Notes: generated by a model not told the origin, from the sequence alone. 64,000 nt of DNA from Acinetobacter baumannii (GCF_009759685.1 NZ_CP046654.1:1426001-1490000); one strand, 5' to 3'. Positions 45,883 to 55,532 are shown, counted from the stretch's first letter. Made by a program: numbers and translations.

Positions 45883-48729
45883 ATGCAGATGAGTGTGTCG
45901 AGTATATTGGAACGTTTAGGCCTTGTTTCACAAAATCGTGCTGTTCATATCCAATTCTCAAATCAGTCTTTAAATCAGCAAGTCTTCTTACAACGTATTG
46001 AAGGCGAACATACGCTTAATCAGGGCAGCGTTGCTGAGTTATTGTGTCTGTCGACGAACGCCCATATTGCATTAAAACAGTTTATTGGCTGTCAGGTTGC
46101 CGTCGATCAGGTCACCGATACAGGCCAGTTTTTTAGAACGACAGGTATTATTACCGAAGCCAGCCAAGGGCAAAGCGACGGCTCACTCACTATTTATAAT
46201 TTAACTTTAAAAGACCCAACTGCACTCTGGCATAAGCGCCGTAATAGTCGCGTGTTTATGAATAAAAGCGTGCGCGATATTAGTGAAATTCTGTTTAAGG
46301 AATGGCAGGGAAAAAGCCCGTTATTTGCCTCAAGCATAACGCTCGATACATCTGGCTTAACTAAAGACTACGATGTGCGTCCATTTGTGATGCAGTCAAA
46401 CGAAAGCGATTATGACTTTTTAACCCGTTTGTGGCGTAGTGAAGGCATTAACTGGCTGGTCGATGAGTCACAGCTTTTTGTCGCTGACCCAAATGCTTCT
46501 ATCCAGCCACAAGTCTTACGTTTAATTGACGATAACCAAAATTATCAGGCACTTGAACGCCGTAGCATCCGCTATCAACGCAGCAGTGCGACAGAGCAGT
46601 TCGATACCATTACCCAAGTCAAAGCTGAGCGTCGTTTACAACCAACCTCGGTTCATGTGCAACGCTGGCAAGCCGATGCTTTGCAACAAGAAGAAGGTAG
46701 CGGCAGCGTACAAGGCACCCAAAAGCACAGCGAACACTATGACAATGCAAGCCTGAACCTTGAAGATGCATGGCATGTTAGCCCAGCGTGGATGCAGGAT
46801 TTAAACGGGGAAGATCAAGCCACCGCTTCAGGCAATAGCCAGATTGAACAGCTTAACCAGCACATCAATGCTTACCATCACTTGAGTTCTAAACAGTTTA
46901 CTGTTGCAGGGAATGTCCGTGATGCACAGGTAGGTTACTGGTTTGAACTCAATGACCATCCGGAACTTGACCAACATGACAGTGCTGATAAAGAGTTCTT
47001 AATCTTAAGCAAACACTACTATAACCAGAATAATTTACCGAAAGAATTACAACAGCAACTTGAGCGCCTATTACCACAAGGCAAACTCAAGGCAGCCCAA
47101 CTCGACAGTCAAAACCCTGAGCAGCGCCACTTTGCTGAACTGAACATTGTTCGTCGTAACATCAAAGCTGTGCCTGAATATAACCCGCTAGAGCACCGAC
47201 CAGCCGCTCACCCACAGCGCGCTAGAGTGGTGGGTTTAGAGGGTGAAAGCATTCATGTCGACCAGTGGGGACGCATTAAAGTCCGTTTCCTGTTTACCCG
47301 AGCTGATGACCACAGTCATGATGGTGGAGCTGGAAGTAACGACAATGACACCGACTCGGCTTGGGTCGATGTGCTAACCCCATGGGCAGGGGCAGGTTAT
47401 GGCGCACGTTTCTTGCCTCGCGTGGGCGAGATCGTTGTCATCGATTTCTTTGACGGTAATATTGACCGCCCGTTTGTGGTGGGGCGTATTCATGAAGCCG
47501 AGCGCCACCCGACCCAGTTTGACCAGAAAGGTCAGCTACCTGACACTAAAAAACTCAGCGGTATCCGTTCAGAAGAAGTTGATGGCAAAGGCTTTAACCA
47601 GCTCCGTTTTGATGACACCACAGGCCAAATCAGTGCCCAGCTACAAAGTAGCCATGCCGCCAGCCAGCTAAACTTGGGTAACTTAAGCTATCCAAAAGAC
47701 AAGGCGGAAAGCGATGGTCGTGGGGAAGGTTTTGAACTTAGAACTGACCAGTGGGGCGCGGTTCGAGCTGGTAGCGGCTTACTCATTAGTACCCACAAAC
47801 AGGATCAGGCTCAAGGTGTACACCTTGATGCAAATGAGGCCAAGCAACAAATCGAAGGCGGCCTCAATAATGCCAAGGCACTCAGTGAAGTTGCTAAAAA
47901 TCAGCAAACTGATCCATTGGAAATGCTTGAGAACTTAAAAACGTTCATAGAGCAAATTGAAGAGAAAGATCAAGACAAAGCTGCTGCTTTTAAGCAAGCT
48001 TTGATGATTTTAACTGCGCCTAACAGTATTGCTCTAGCCAGTAACGAAGACATTCACTTAAGTGCAGATGGTCAGCTCAACCAAACTGCCGGAGATAGCA
48101 TTAATCTGTCTACTCAAAAGAACTTGATTGCACATGCCCAAAATAAGATTAGCCTTTTTGCAGCGCAACAAGGGGCAAGACTGTATGCAGGCAAAGGTAA
48201 AGTCGAAATACAGGCGCAAGGCGATGGAGCTGATTTAATTGCCCGTAAAGCTGTTCAGGTGATTTCGACTGAAGACAAAATCGAAGCGACCGCAGCCAAA
48301 GAAATTGTTCTTACCGCAGGCGGCTCTCAAGTCAAAATTACTGGTTCAGGTATTTTTATGACTACAAGCGGCAAGTTTGAGGTGAAGGCTGGACAGCATG
48401 TGTTTATGGGAGGCGGGAGTGCGAATGCTAATGTTCCTGCATTGCCTAAATTGGAGTTTGCTCAATCTCCGTATTCTGCTCAATATCAATTATTTAAAGC
48501 AGATGGTAGAAATTTCCAAGGATATAAATATTTTATCCATGATTCAAAAAATAATTTAATAAAGCAAGGTATTACTGATAATCAAGGTTTTACTGAACAA
48601 GTAGTGACAGAGAGTAAAGAAAGAATCATAGGTTATAAATCTGTAATGAGAGAAAGTGAGCGTATTACTGAGAATTGGGAAGCAAAGTTAGAACAGGTAG
48701 CTAATAAAATGAGTTCAGTAGGAAAATAA
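45883..48729 (+). CDS. vgrG: Type VI secretion spike protein VgrG
   Basis: This 948-residue trimeric spike protein carries effectors on the tip of the T6SS needle. The gp27-like region at about 20-400 includes RNSRVFMNKSVRDISEILF and NESDYDFLTRLWRSEGINWL. The gp5 OB-fold at about 440-545 has GRIKVRFLF, WVDVLTPWAGAGYGARFLPR, GEIVVIDFFDGNIDRPFVVG. The repetitive beta-helix DUF2345 spans about 690-860. A C-terminal tail of about 90 residues follows (from KLEFAQSPY) and probably docks the neighbouring effector. The frame starts with TTG at 45871; the ATG at 45883 is preferred. It is followed two bases later by the effector gene. Confidence 0.96.
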   Translation: MQMSVSSILERLGLVSQNRAVHIQFSNQSLNQQVFLQRIEGEHTLNQGSVAELLCLSTNAHIALKQFIGCQVAVDQVTDTGQFFRTTGIITEASQGQSDGSLTIYNLTLKDPTALWHKRRNSRVFMNKSVRDISEILFKEWQGKSPLFASSITLDTSGLTKDYDVRPFVMQSNESDYDFLTRLWRSEGINWLVDESQLFVADPNASIQPQVLRLIDDNQNYQALERRSIRYQRSSATEQFDTITQVKAERRLQPTSVHVQRWQADALQQEEGSGSVQGTQKHSEHYDNASLNLEDAWHVSPAWMQDLNGEDQATASGNSQIEQLNQHINAYHHLSSKQFTVAGNVRDAQVGYWFELNDHPELDQHDSADKEFLILSKHYYNQNNLPKELQQQLERLLPQGKLKAAQLDSQNPEQRHFAELNIVRRNIKAVPEYNPLEHRPAAHPQRARVVGLEGESIHVDQWGRIKVRFLFTRADDHSHDGGAGSNDNDTDSAWVDVLTPWAGAGYGARFLPRVGEIVVIDFFDGNIDRPFVVGRIHEAERHPTQFDQKGQLPDTKKLSGIRSEEVDGKGFNQLRFDDTTGQISAQLQSSHAASQLNLGNLSYPKDKAESDGRGEGFELRTDQWGAVRAGSGLLISTHKQDQAQGVHLDANEAKQQIEGGLNNAKALSEVAKNQQTDPLEMLENLKTFIEQIEEKDQDKAAAFKQALMILTAPNSIALASNEDIHLSADGQLNQTAGDSINLSTQKNLIAHAQNKISLFAAQQGARLYAGKGKVEIQAQGDGADLIARKAVQVISTEDKIEATAAKEIVLTAGGSQVKITGSGIFMTTSGKFEVKAGQHVFMGGGSANANVPALPKLEFAQSPYSAQYQLFKADGRNFQGYKYFIHDSKNNLIKQGITDNQGFTEQVVTESKERIIGYKSVMRESERITENWEAKLEQVANKMSSVGK

Positions 48730-48731
48730 TT

Positions 48732-49730
48732 ATGCTTCCTGTAGTGATTGGAATAATTGAACTAGCTGGATATGCAATAACGGCATATGAATTATATCGT
48801 ACAGCAGCAAATGCTTATGATGAGGTCAAAAACTATCAAGATAATATTAAAAAGGCAAAAGAAGAAATCAAGAAAATAATGAAAAATCTTGATAAGGAGA
48901 TCACTGACAAAATTGATCGGCAACGTGAGAAAGTATTATTAACGACCTTGACCACAGGTGATAAACAAACTAACAGTACAAAGTCTGCTTCTGGAAGACC
49001 ACAAGTAAAAAGTAATGTAATTACTGCTGCCATAAAGCAGAAAATTCCCTTTAGGCCTATTATTAGTCAAATATGTGAAAAAGCAGATCATTTGCCGATG
49101 ATCCAGTTAAGAAAACAAAAAGGTAAAAAATTAAAAGATGTTATACCGAAGAGTAAGGTGGATATCGTCGCAAAGCTATTGAAGATGACTGCTCAAGAAT
49201 TAGCAGGTGCAAGTGTTGATGAATATATTATTATTAGATTAAAGCAGCTTGCCGTAAACTTCATGTTTGAGTTTATGGATGAGCTTTTAAAATGGCGTAG
49301 TCCTTTAAAATCAGAAGTATGTTTCGGTTATGATATAAAAACTAGGAAATATTTAGCGCCTCAATTAGATGGTCAGACACGTATTAAAAGAGTAGGTTCA
49401 GAATTAAATCCATTTTGGCCAATGCCTTATAAAGGTAAAGGTGTAATTGGTGCAGATATTATTATTCCTGAATATCGTGGTGAGCCTTTAACTTTGACTA
49501 ATATTTTTGCATTGGTTGAAATTAAATTTCAGAATGACCGGATTGATGAAAAACAATTTAATAATTATAACGACTTGAAAAAACAGTGTGCTGATGTCAA
49601 GCATGCGGGTAAGATTACGGGAAGTGAGGGTTTTAAACTATCATTGTTCCGCTATCCTGAAGATGCATCAACTACAGAAGCTAAAGACTCTAAGCCAGCT
49701 ACAATGAATAAAAAGCGTAAAACCAATTAA
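48732..49730 (+). CDS. Putative T6SS nuclease effector, VRR-NUC-like
   Basis: This 332-residue protein starts two bases after vgrG. An N-terminal hydrophobic segment (LPVVIGIIELAGYAITAYEL, 2-21) and a short coiled coil (about 30-70) resemble the delivery part of T6SS cargo. The C-terminal third has KGKGVIGADIIIP (Asp242) and LVEIKFQNDRID (Glu263, Lys265), the D...ExK pattern of PD-(D/E)XK and VRR-NUC nucleases, seen also in known T6SS DNase effectors. Activity is inferred from this motif. The following gene is its probable immunity gene. Confidence 0.75.
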   Translation: MLPVVIGIIELAGYAITAYELYRTAANAYDEVKNYQDNIKKAKEEIKKIMKNLDKEITDKIDRQREKVLLTTLTTGDKQTNSTKSASGRPQVKSNVITAAIKQKIPFRPIISQICEKADHLPMIQLRKQKGKKLKDVIPKSKVDIVAKLLKMTAQELAGASVDEYIIIRLKQLAVNFMFEFMDELLKWRSPLKSEVCFGYDIKTRKYLAPQLDGQTRIKRVGSELNPFWPMPYKGKGVIGADIIIPEYRGEPLTLTNIFALVEIKFQNDRIDEKQFNNYNDLKKQCADVKHAGKITGSEGFKLSLFRYPEDASTTEAKDSKPATMNKKRKTN

Positions 49731-49740
49731 GGAATATTAC

Positions 49741-51027
49741 ATGAGTACTTCTGAAACGTATTTAAATGATGAAGAGATTTTTGAGTTAGTACGGGATATT
49801 CCACTTGATACTTCAATTATTTATGGTGAGGAAGATCAAGAGTTTGGTATTTGTCCATACATTACCTTTTATATTTATCATCAAGATAATGAAGTAGATG
49901 AGGTAGCTAATAAAATTATCGATCTGTATGAAGAATTTGAAAATGAAATAATTGATAAGCCCTTTAAGTTAAGATACAGAGATACGGGAGTATGGAAAAA
50001 TGCGAATAAATGGCGACCGTCAAGACAAGTAATGTTAGATGAAATGCATGAGAGTTATAAAAAGTATTTTGTTTATTTTATTGGGGCTACAACGGGGGAT
50101 TCGGGGGGGCAAAGTGCACGTTGGGCTTTACAGGCAATTATTCGAGATAATGGCTTAAGATATACTAGCCTAAAAATTTCATTTGGCGATAAGTGGTTTA
50201 GAGAAAATAAGAAAAAATGGTATGCATTTGTTGAAAATTGTCTAATAAAACTTAATCCGATTCAGGCTTATAGTGGGTATGAGATTGGTAGTCCACAAAG
50301 CTTTAATTGTGTATCACCTGAATTTGAAACAGTAGAGCGAATTTTTAGTGATTACTTCTATGGTTTGGATATTGATCATCCAAGTAATATGAGTTTCTCT
50401 CATGATGATCCTAGTGGTCTTATTTATACCCCTTCTTTAGCTGCAGGAATAAGAACCCCAACATGGTGTTTTTTGCTTTCACCTTATTGGATAGAAAAGC
50501 TAGGGTTAAGCGAGGAGCAAATCCGCCTAAAACTCAATGATCCACGAATCGAGATTACCAAATTACCAGATCCAGCAGACCCTGAAAAATACAGTCTATG
50601 GATTCGACTTGGAGAATTATCACTTTATCCAATTGAAGAGGGTGTTCCAGATTTACTGGTGATGGCAAATGAACTTATTAAGCCAATTCGTTGTAATGAT
50701 TTAAAATTAACGACTTTAGATGCATGGGATGATGATCCAAATCCAAGATTTGATATAGACAACTCTCCGCAATGGATTGCTCGTTTCGATGAGGATAGCC
50801 ATTGGCCTGAAGGAAAACGAGTCAATAAAATTCATGCGGTATTGCTAGAGCAAAATGCAATTAAGGTACTAGGCGGTGAAATTTGCCCGAAAACAGGTGA
50901 ATGGTATAGCCCTGCAAATAATATGAAGAAGCGCTACTTTGCAGAAGGTGAAATCATGCCTGAGATTAAAGATAACCCTTGGGGCGAAACGATTTGGTAT
51001 TTGGAAGTTACAAATAAAACAGAATAA
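49741..51027 (+). CDS. Putative type VI immunity protein (DUF3396)
   Basis: This 428-residue acidic cytoplasmic protein has an N-terminal half (FELVRDIPLDTSIIYGEEDQ through PTWCFLLSPYWIEKLG) that matches the type VI immunity family DUF3396. The C-terminal region (from about 340), with GGEICPKTGEWYSP and RYFAEGEIMPEI, looks like an additional immunity-type domain found in other cargo loci. No signal peptide is present, fitting neutralisation of a cytoplasmic nuclease. It lies 10 bases after the effector gene and is followed by a terminator. Confidence 0.8.
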   Translation: MSTSETYLNDEEIFELVRDIPLDTSIIYGEEDQEFGICPYITFYIYHQDNEVDEVANKIIDLYEEFENEIIDKPFKLRYRDTGVWKNANKWRPSRQVMLDEMHESYKKYFVYFIGATTGDSGGQSARWALQAIIRDNGLRYTSLKISFGDKWFRENKKKWYAFVENCLIKLNPIQAYSGYEIGSPQSFNCVSPEFETVERIFSDYFYGLDIDHPSNMSFSHDDPSGLIYTPSLAAGIRTPTWCFLLSPYWIEKLGLSEEQIRLKLNDPRIEITKLPDPADPEKYSLWIRLGELSLYPIEEGVPDLLVMANELIKPIRCNDLKLTTLDAWDDDPNPRFDIDNSPQWIARFDEDSHWPEGKRVNKIHAVLLEQNAIKVLGGEICPKTGEWYSPANNMKKRYFAEGEIMPEIKDNPWGETIWYLEVTNKTE

Positions 51028-51030
51028 CTA

Positions 51031-51056
51031 AAGTGCCCTTCGGGGCATTTTCTTTT
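51031..51056 (+). terminator. Terminator after the immunity gene
   Basis: GTGCCC-TTCG-GGGCA stem with a TTCG tetraloop and a T-rich tail. Confidence 0.85.
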
Positions 51057-51121
51057 ATAAATTAAATCCAATCATTTAATAGTGCTATCAAATTACACTT
51101 TCTAATAAATGGAAAATTGTT

Positions 51122-51988
51122 TTGAAATTTATTTTTCTTATGATCACTACATGTCTCTTTTTAGTTGCATGTAGTAAACCAGCAAGTAATAACCGAATGA
51201 ACCAAAATCAAGATGTAATAGCCCTCCATTTTGGTGAACAAGGGATGCAAGATTTTAGTAAAAATAGTACTACACCAGTTGATCGTCAGCCTGCAGGGAT
51301 GAATTTTTTATCATTAGATTGGACTCCACCGAAACTAGGTCGAGTGCGTGTATTTAGTGAAAAGAGTAATTTAGAAATTGAAAATGTAATCAGTGTGCTA
51401 GGTACACAAGTAGCTCGACGAAGCAATGATGGTATTCAAATCATGGACATTAATGCTAGCTTGCATCCAAATGAATATACTACGAGCCAAGAGGCTTATA
51501 CTGCTTATACTAAATTAGTACATCAGATTAATGACAAACAATGGAAGCAGTATTTTTTACCTTTTAGTGCTCGAATTGATAAACAAGATAATCTAAAGCA
51601 TATGACTGAAACTATGGGGGAGGTTATAGATCCAACTTATATCTTAAATTTTAAAGAATGGCAGGATGTGCTTTCGAAAACAAATAGGTTGGTATTTAAT
51701 TTGTATAATGGGGATGTGGAGTTGGGTATTAGTCTTCGACGGACCTATAAAGATGATAAAAAAGAACAGTATATGGTGAGGTACAGCTTTGAAAACTTTA
51801 AATATGCAGGGCGAAATGCTATCTCTGATTCAGATAAGATGAATTCAGAGCAGTTAAAGCAAGCATTTGAAACTGAAGTTGCTAATAATAAAAAAGCCCG
51901 TAAAACTGAAGAAAATAATATGAAAAAAGAGGGTTACCATATAGATGAGAGCTATATAGACCCAGATATTTGGCCTTATGTACAATAA
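51122..51988 (+). CDS. Putative periplasmic lipoprotein near the T6SS module
   Basis: This 288-residue protein has a lipoprotein signal peptide ending LFLVACSK (Cys about 17). The mature part is soluble and beta-rich without transmembrane segments. No family was recognised with confidence. It starts with TTG, with GGAAAA upstream. It lies 94 bases after the immunity gene, beyond a terminator. Lipoproteins with such placement can be immunity proteins for periplasmic effectors, but no matching effector gene is present, so this is only a possibility. Confidence 0.65.
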   Translation: MKFIFLMITTCLFLVACSKPASNNRMNQNQDVIALHFGEQGMQDFSKNSTTPVDRQPAGMNFLSLDWTPPKLGRVRVFSEKSNLEIENVISVLGTQVARRSNDGIQIMDINASLHPNEYTTSQEAYTAYTKLVHQINDKQWKQYFLPFSARIDKQDNLKHMTETMGEVIDPTYILNFKEWQDVLSKTNRLVFNLYNGDVELGISLRRTYKDDKKEQYMVRYSFENFKYAGRNAISDSDKMNSEQLKQAFETEVANNKKARKTEENNMKKEGYHIDESYIDPDIWPYVQ

Positions 51989-51993
51989 GTTGT

Positions 51994-52021
51994 AAGAAGC
52001 GTAACTGATTACGCTTCTTCT
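51994..52021. terminator. Bidirectional terminator between the lipoprotein and SDR genes
   Basis: AGAAGCGTAA-CTGA-TTACGCTTCT stem between convergent genes, with a TTCTTCT tail on the plus side. Confidence 0.75.
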
Positions 52022-52036
52022 CACATCAGAAATAGT

Positions 52037-52738
52037 TTAAGCAGCTTGAATGGCTTCTCCACAAAGAGAAACTGTTTCTTGTTTATGTTGGTGTAAGTAC
52101 CAGAACTGCTCCGCAACTGTTTCTGGGTGTACCGTGTAGGTTTTATCTTTGGCTTCAGGTCTGCCATCTACGAAACCATTTACAATCACTTGGCTCACAT
52201 AAACATTTGAGTCAGCAAGACTATGGACAAGCAAGTTGGTGGTTTTGTATTGAGCGGCAGCAGTAGTTGCTAACGATGAATACTCTTTGGCAACCAAGTC
52301 GATGCCCACTGCATCGAAAGCAAAAATTCCGTTTGTCGATAAAATGCTACCGTGGTTCTTCTCTAAATCGCCTAGACAAGCCTGTACCGTCGCAATATAG
52401 CTCGACACGCGAATATGAAAGCTTTTGGTAAGCTCTAGTGGAGGGGTTTCTAAGATATTGCCTTCAATATCATGGAAAGCATTCCAATGAATATTTTTAA
52501 TCTCTCCTAATCGATCTTTAATGCGTTTAATAAGATTTGGTATATCTTCAAGAACAGCTAAATCACATGCAAAAGCGTAAGCTTCAATACCTTGTGCCTT
52601 AAGTTCTAGAATAGCCTTTTCAAGTTTTTGGGCGTTTCGTGCCACTAACCCGATTTTATAGCCTTCTTTACCAAATTTATGTGCTACAGCTTGGGAAATA
52701 CCCGTTCCATAACCAAAAATTATAATATTGTTGTTCAT
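52037..52738 (-). CDS. Short-chain dehydrogenase-like protein, atypical active site
   Basis: This 233-residue Rossmann-fold protein has MNNNIIIFGYGTGISQAVAH at the N-terminus (cofactor loop GYGTGI) and a following VARNAQKLEKAI, typical of SDRs using NADP. At the catalytic position the sequence is TTAAAQYKTTNLL: the Lys is present but the Tyr four residues before it is Ala. The protein may therefore have lost normal redox activity or use a different residue. The ATG at 52738 is chosen over a TTG at 52759, with GGAAC upstream. A palindrome lies in its promoter. Confidence 0.75.
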   Translation of the reverse strand: MNNNIIIFGYGTGISQAVAHKFGKEGYKIGLVARNAQKLEKAILELKAQGIEAYAFACDLAVLEDIPNLIKRIKDRLGEIKNIHWNAFHDIEGNILETPPLELTKSFHIRVSSYIATVQACLGDLEKNHGSILSTNGIFAFDAVGIDLVAKEYSSLATTAAAQYKTTNLLVHSLADSNVYVSQVIVNGFVDGRPEAKDKTYTVHPETVAEQFWYLHQHKQETVSLCGEAIQAA

Positions 52739-52753
52739 TATAAAGTTCCAAAA

Positions 52754-52769
52754 AACCAATCATTTGGTT
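52754..52769. promoter_or_regulatory. Palindrome in the SDR promoter
   Basis: AACCAA-TCAT-TTGGTT, 16 bp, just upstream of the SDR start on the minus strand. It is operator-like, but no regulator gene is encoded next to it in this window. Confidence 0.6.
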
Positions 52770-53540
52770 AGAAATAGTTTATAATATGTTTTTATAATGT
52801 ATTCAAGCGCAAAAGTTATCTCTAAGAATAGTGCCCAAAGAATAAAAATGCTTAAAAGCGGGGATTAGGGAGTCAGCTTTACATGAGTTATTCGGCTAAA
52901 TATAGGCTGTTGAAAGAACTTCCAATTTGGTCTACAAATTTTTTGACTGGTAAAATAAACCGAAAAATACAAATAAAGTGGAATTTAAATTTAACTAATT
53001 ATAGGTAAATGGGAATATATTCTTTTAAATTTTCCTAATGGCGTAAAAATTCCCAAAAATAATAAAAATTCGCTTTTCTTAGAAAAACAATCCCGCAGAG
53101 TGCTGGCTAAACTATATCTCAAGGGTGTGATAGGGATCGAAAAGAGTAGCATGCACCGAAACGTATAACGTTAGTGTGTACTCACCCAAAAGGTCTCGAT
53201 TCGGCTTAGGACGCTATAGATCAAAAGTTTATAGGCACAAAGTTATAACTTACAAAGTTATGATTGTTGAAGTAAACCATAGATGTTTTCCCTTGACACC
53301 CTAAAAAATTCTCAATAATAAAAATGATATTTTACAAGAATATAATTTATGAATAAGCCTAATCTTTCTGCGCTACTCCTGACATTTAAATCTCATTATA
53401 TGAAGCCTGTGATTTCTGCCCACCGAAAAATAGTTTCAGCGACTTTACAGATTTTAGGTTAGAGCGCTATTTTTATTTACGATGCGATCAATCAAAATCG
53501 TTTATATACTAATTTTAAGATCAATTGCGAGCTGGATAAT
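52770..53540. other. Long gene-free region with a folded GC-rich segment
   Basis: About 770 bp between divergent genes. Only two small frames were seen, at 52883-53008 (41 codons) and 53349-53462 (37 codons); neither has a good ribosome binding site. The segment 53093-53230 is more GC-rich and partly self-complementary (AACGT-ATA-ACGTT at 53159-53171, GGGTG/CACCC around it). This could be the site of a lost regulator gene or of an unannotated RNA. Confidence 0.45.
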
Positions 53541-54242
53541 ATGGAGAATAAAAATCAGTGTCGCCAATGCGCCGTATGTGGAAAGAGCTTTCCTTTAAAA
53601 GATTTAGTATCGGGTGAAGTCATCCGTAACGTGATTAGTGATGAAATTTTAAAAGACCATCCAGATTGGAGCTACTCAAGCTTTATTTGTCGGGCCGATC
53701 TGGCAGATTATCGAATTAAATATGTGCAGTCATTATTACGCTCGGAAAAGGGCGAGTTATCTAACCTAGAAAATGAAGTGATTGGCAGTATGCAACGGCA
53801 TGAACTGATTAGCCGAAATACAGAGTCAGATTTTGATCAAAACTGGACGTTTGGAGAAAAACTGGCAGATAAAATCGCATCATTTGGTGGTAGCTGGGCT
53901 TTTCTTATTTGTTTTGCTTTATTTTTAACGGGGTGGATTGTTTTAAATACGGTTGTGATGGTGGTCCGTCCCGTCGACCCTTATCCTTTTATTTTGCTGA
54001 ATTTAGTGTTGTCATGTTTAGCTGCAATTCAAGCACCTATTATTATGATGAGTCAAAACCGCCAAGAAGCAAAAGACCGTTTGCGTTCGCAACATGACTA
54101 TCAAATTAATTTAAAAGCCGAGCTTGAGATTCGCCATTTACATGAAAAAATGGACCATCTTTTATCGCATCAGTGGGAAAGGCTTGCACATATTCAAGAA
54201 ATTCAGCTCGATCTTTTAGCTGAAATGAATAAAAAACGATAA
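53541..54242 (+). CDS. DUF1003 family membrane protein
   Basis: This 233-residue protein has an N-terminal CAVCGKSF motif (9-16, one CxxC), a cytoplasmic linker and two transmembrane helices (about 117-139 and 149-170). It then has the DUF1003 signature (FILLNLVLSCLAAIQAPIIMMSQNRQ, about 150-175) and a C-terminal coiled coil. Function of DUF1003 is unknown. It stands alone with a long upstream intergenic region. Confidence 0.9.
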   Translation: MENKNQCRQCAVCGKSFPLKDLVSGEVIRNVISDEILKDHPDWSYSSFICRADLADYRIKYVQSLLRSEKGELSNLENEVIGSMQRHELISRNTESDFDQNWTFGEKLADKIASFGGSWAFLICFALFLTGWIVLNTVVMVVRPVDPYPFILLNLVLSCLAAIQAPIIMMSQNRQEAKDRLRSQHDYQINLKAELEIRHLHEKMDHLLSHQWERLAHIQEIQLDLLAEMNKKR

Positions 54243-54353
54243 AGATTTTCCGAGTTTCACGTGGAACATAAGTAGGGCGCTATAGATTATTTTGCGGTAG
54301 GTCTGAAATTTCTTTATGATTTGCCGCCATGCTCCATTGCTGCTTCTACGACC

Positions 54354-55019
54354 ATGCCTTTAAACGACAACTTTGTTTACGCTCCACCACAAGATCCGCT
54401 TTCAATTTTATTTGAAGATGACGATTTAATTGTGGTTGATAAACCTGCGGGTTTGTTGTCGGTCATGGGTCGGTTACCTGAACATCATGACAGTGCGTAT
54501 TTAAGGGTATTGGAAAAGTTCCCTTTAGCAAAGGTTACGCACCGTTTAGATATGGCAACCTCAGGTTTACTTATGTTTGCCAAACATCGCGATGCAGAAG
54601 TTGCGGTAAGTAAAATGTTTCAGGCCAGAACAGTCAAAAAACATTATATTGCTTTGGTGCAAGGCCAAGTAAAACAAGAGGGCAGTGTTGAAGTTCCACT
54701 CATTACTGACTGGGAAAATCGCCCAAGACAAATTGTACATTTTGAATTAGGTAAACATGCTAAAACCTTGTTTCAACCATTGGTTTATGATGCAACAACA
54801 GATCAAAGTCGTGTGTTGCTGGAACCTGTGACAGGGCGTTCGCATCAGTTACGTGTACATATGATGCATATTGGGCATCCGATTATGGGGGACAAGTTAT
54901 ATCATCCTGAACCTAAACGGTTTCATTTGAATCGTATGGCTTTACACGCTGCATATCTTGCTTTTCAACACCCCTTGAAGGGAACAGATGTGGTGATTGA
55001 GTCACAAGTGCCTTTTTAA
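54354..55019 (+). CDS. rluA: RluA-type pseudouridine synthase
   Basis: This 221-residue enzyme isomerises uridine in RNA. VVDKPAGLLSVMGR is near residue 27-40, and the catalytic HRLDMATSGLLMFAKH with Asp is near 64-79. The RluA family C-terminal segment is RSHQLRVHMMHIGHPIMGD. The short length and lack of an S4 domain match RluA (23S U746 and tRNA U32) rather than RluC or RluD. The frame is open to a TTG at 54321, but the ATG at 54354 gives the usual length. Substrate is inferred from family. Confidence 0.88.
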   Translation: MPLNDNFVYAPPQDPLSILFEDDDLIVVDKPAGLLSVMGRLPEHHDSAYLRVLEKFPLAKVTHRLDMATSGLLMFAKHRDAEVAVSKMFQARTVKKHYIALVQGQVKQEGSVEVPLITDWENRPRQIVHFELGKHAKTLFQPLVYDATTDQSRVLLEPVTGRSHQLRVHMMHIGHPIMGDKLYHPEPKRFHLNRMALHAAYLAFQHPLKGTDVVIESQVPF

Positions 55020-55129
55020 AAAATTAAAATTTGATGCAATTCGCAACTGAATACATATCCAAACTGCAATAAAAGTCGGTTATTCTTAATGCCGAATAAT
55101 ACAAATAGAGCAACAACAAGGACAATCTA

Positions 55130-55504
55130 ATGAACCGCGATTACGAACAATTTCCAGATGATGATAACGGCAATGTACTTTGGCAAATGGTTGAAGACGG
55201 GGATGATTTAACCGAGCTTCATGAAATTGAATTTTCAATTGCATTTCAAGATCAGCAAAATGCAGAGCAATGCGCGATGCATTTACTCTATCAAGAGCAA
55301 AAAATTTCTCTTTTCCAAGATGATTCCGTTGAACCGAATGAATGGATCATTACCATCTTTGTTACGATGGAACCAGAGTATTCAGATATTGTTGATCTGG
55401 AGCAGTGGTTTTCGACAATCGCTGAGCAATTTAACGGCGAATATGATGGGTGGGGATGCATGGCTTATGTCTTCGACGAAGAAGAAGATGACATTTTACA
55501 GTAA
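55130..55504 (+). CDS. rraB: RraB-like regulator of ribonuclease E activity
   Basis: This 124-residue acidic protein matches the RraB family: MNRDYEQFPDDDNGNVLWQM at the N-terminus, central EFSIAFQDQQNAEQCAMHLL, and a C-terminal GEYDGWGCMAYVFDEEE. RraB-type proteins bind the RNase E scaffold region and inhibit some of its cleavages. AAGGACAATCT precedes the ATG. Acinetobacter RNase E has its own C-terminal scaffold, so the exact partner site is unknown. Confidence 0.9.
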   Translation: MNRDYEQFPDDDNGNVLWQMVEDGDDLTELHEIEFSIAFQDQQNAEQCAMHLLYQEQKISLFQDDSVEPNEWIITIFVTMEPEYSDIVDLEQWFSTIAEQFNGEYDGWGCMAYVFDEEEDDILQ

Positions 55505-55532
55505 AGCCTAAATATAGCCGGGAGGTTCTACA

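Noticed and set aside
53349..53462. 37-codon small gene
   Set aside because: No good ribosome binding site and no recognisable family; mentioned only under the gene-free region.
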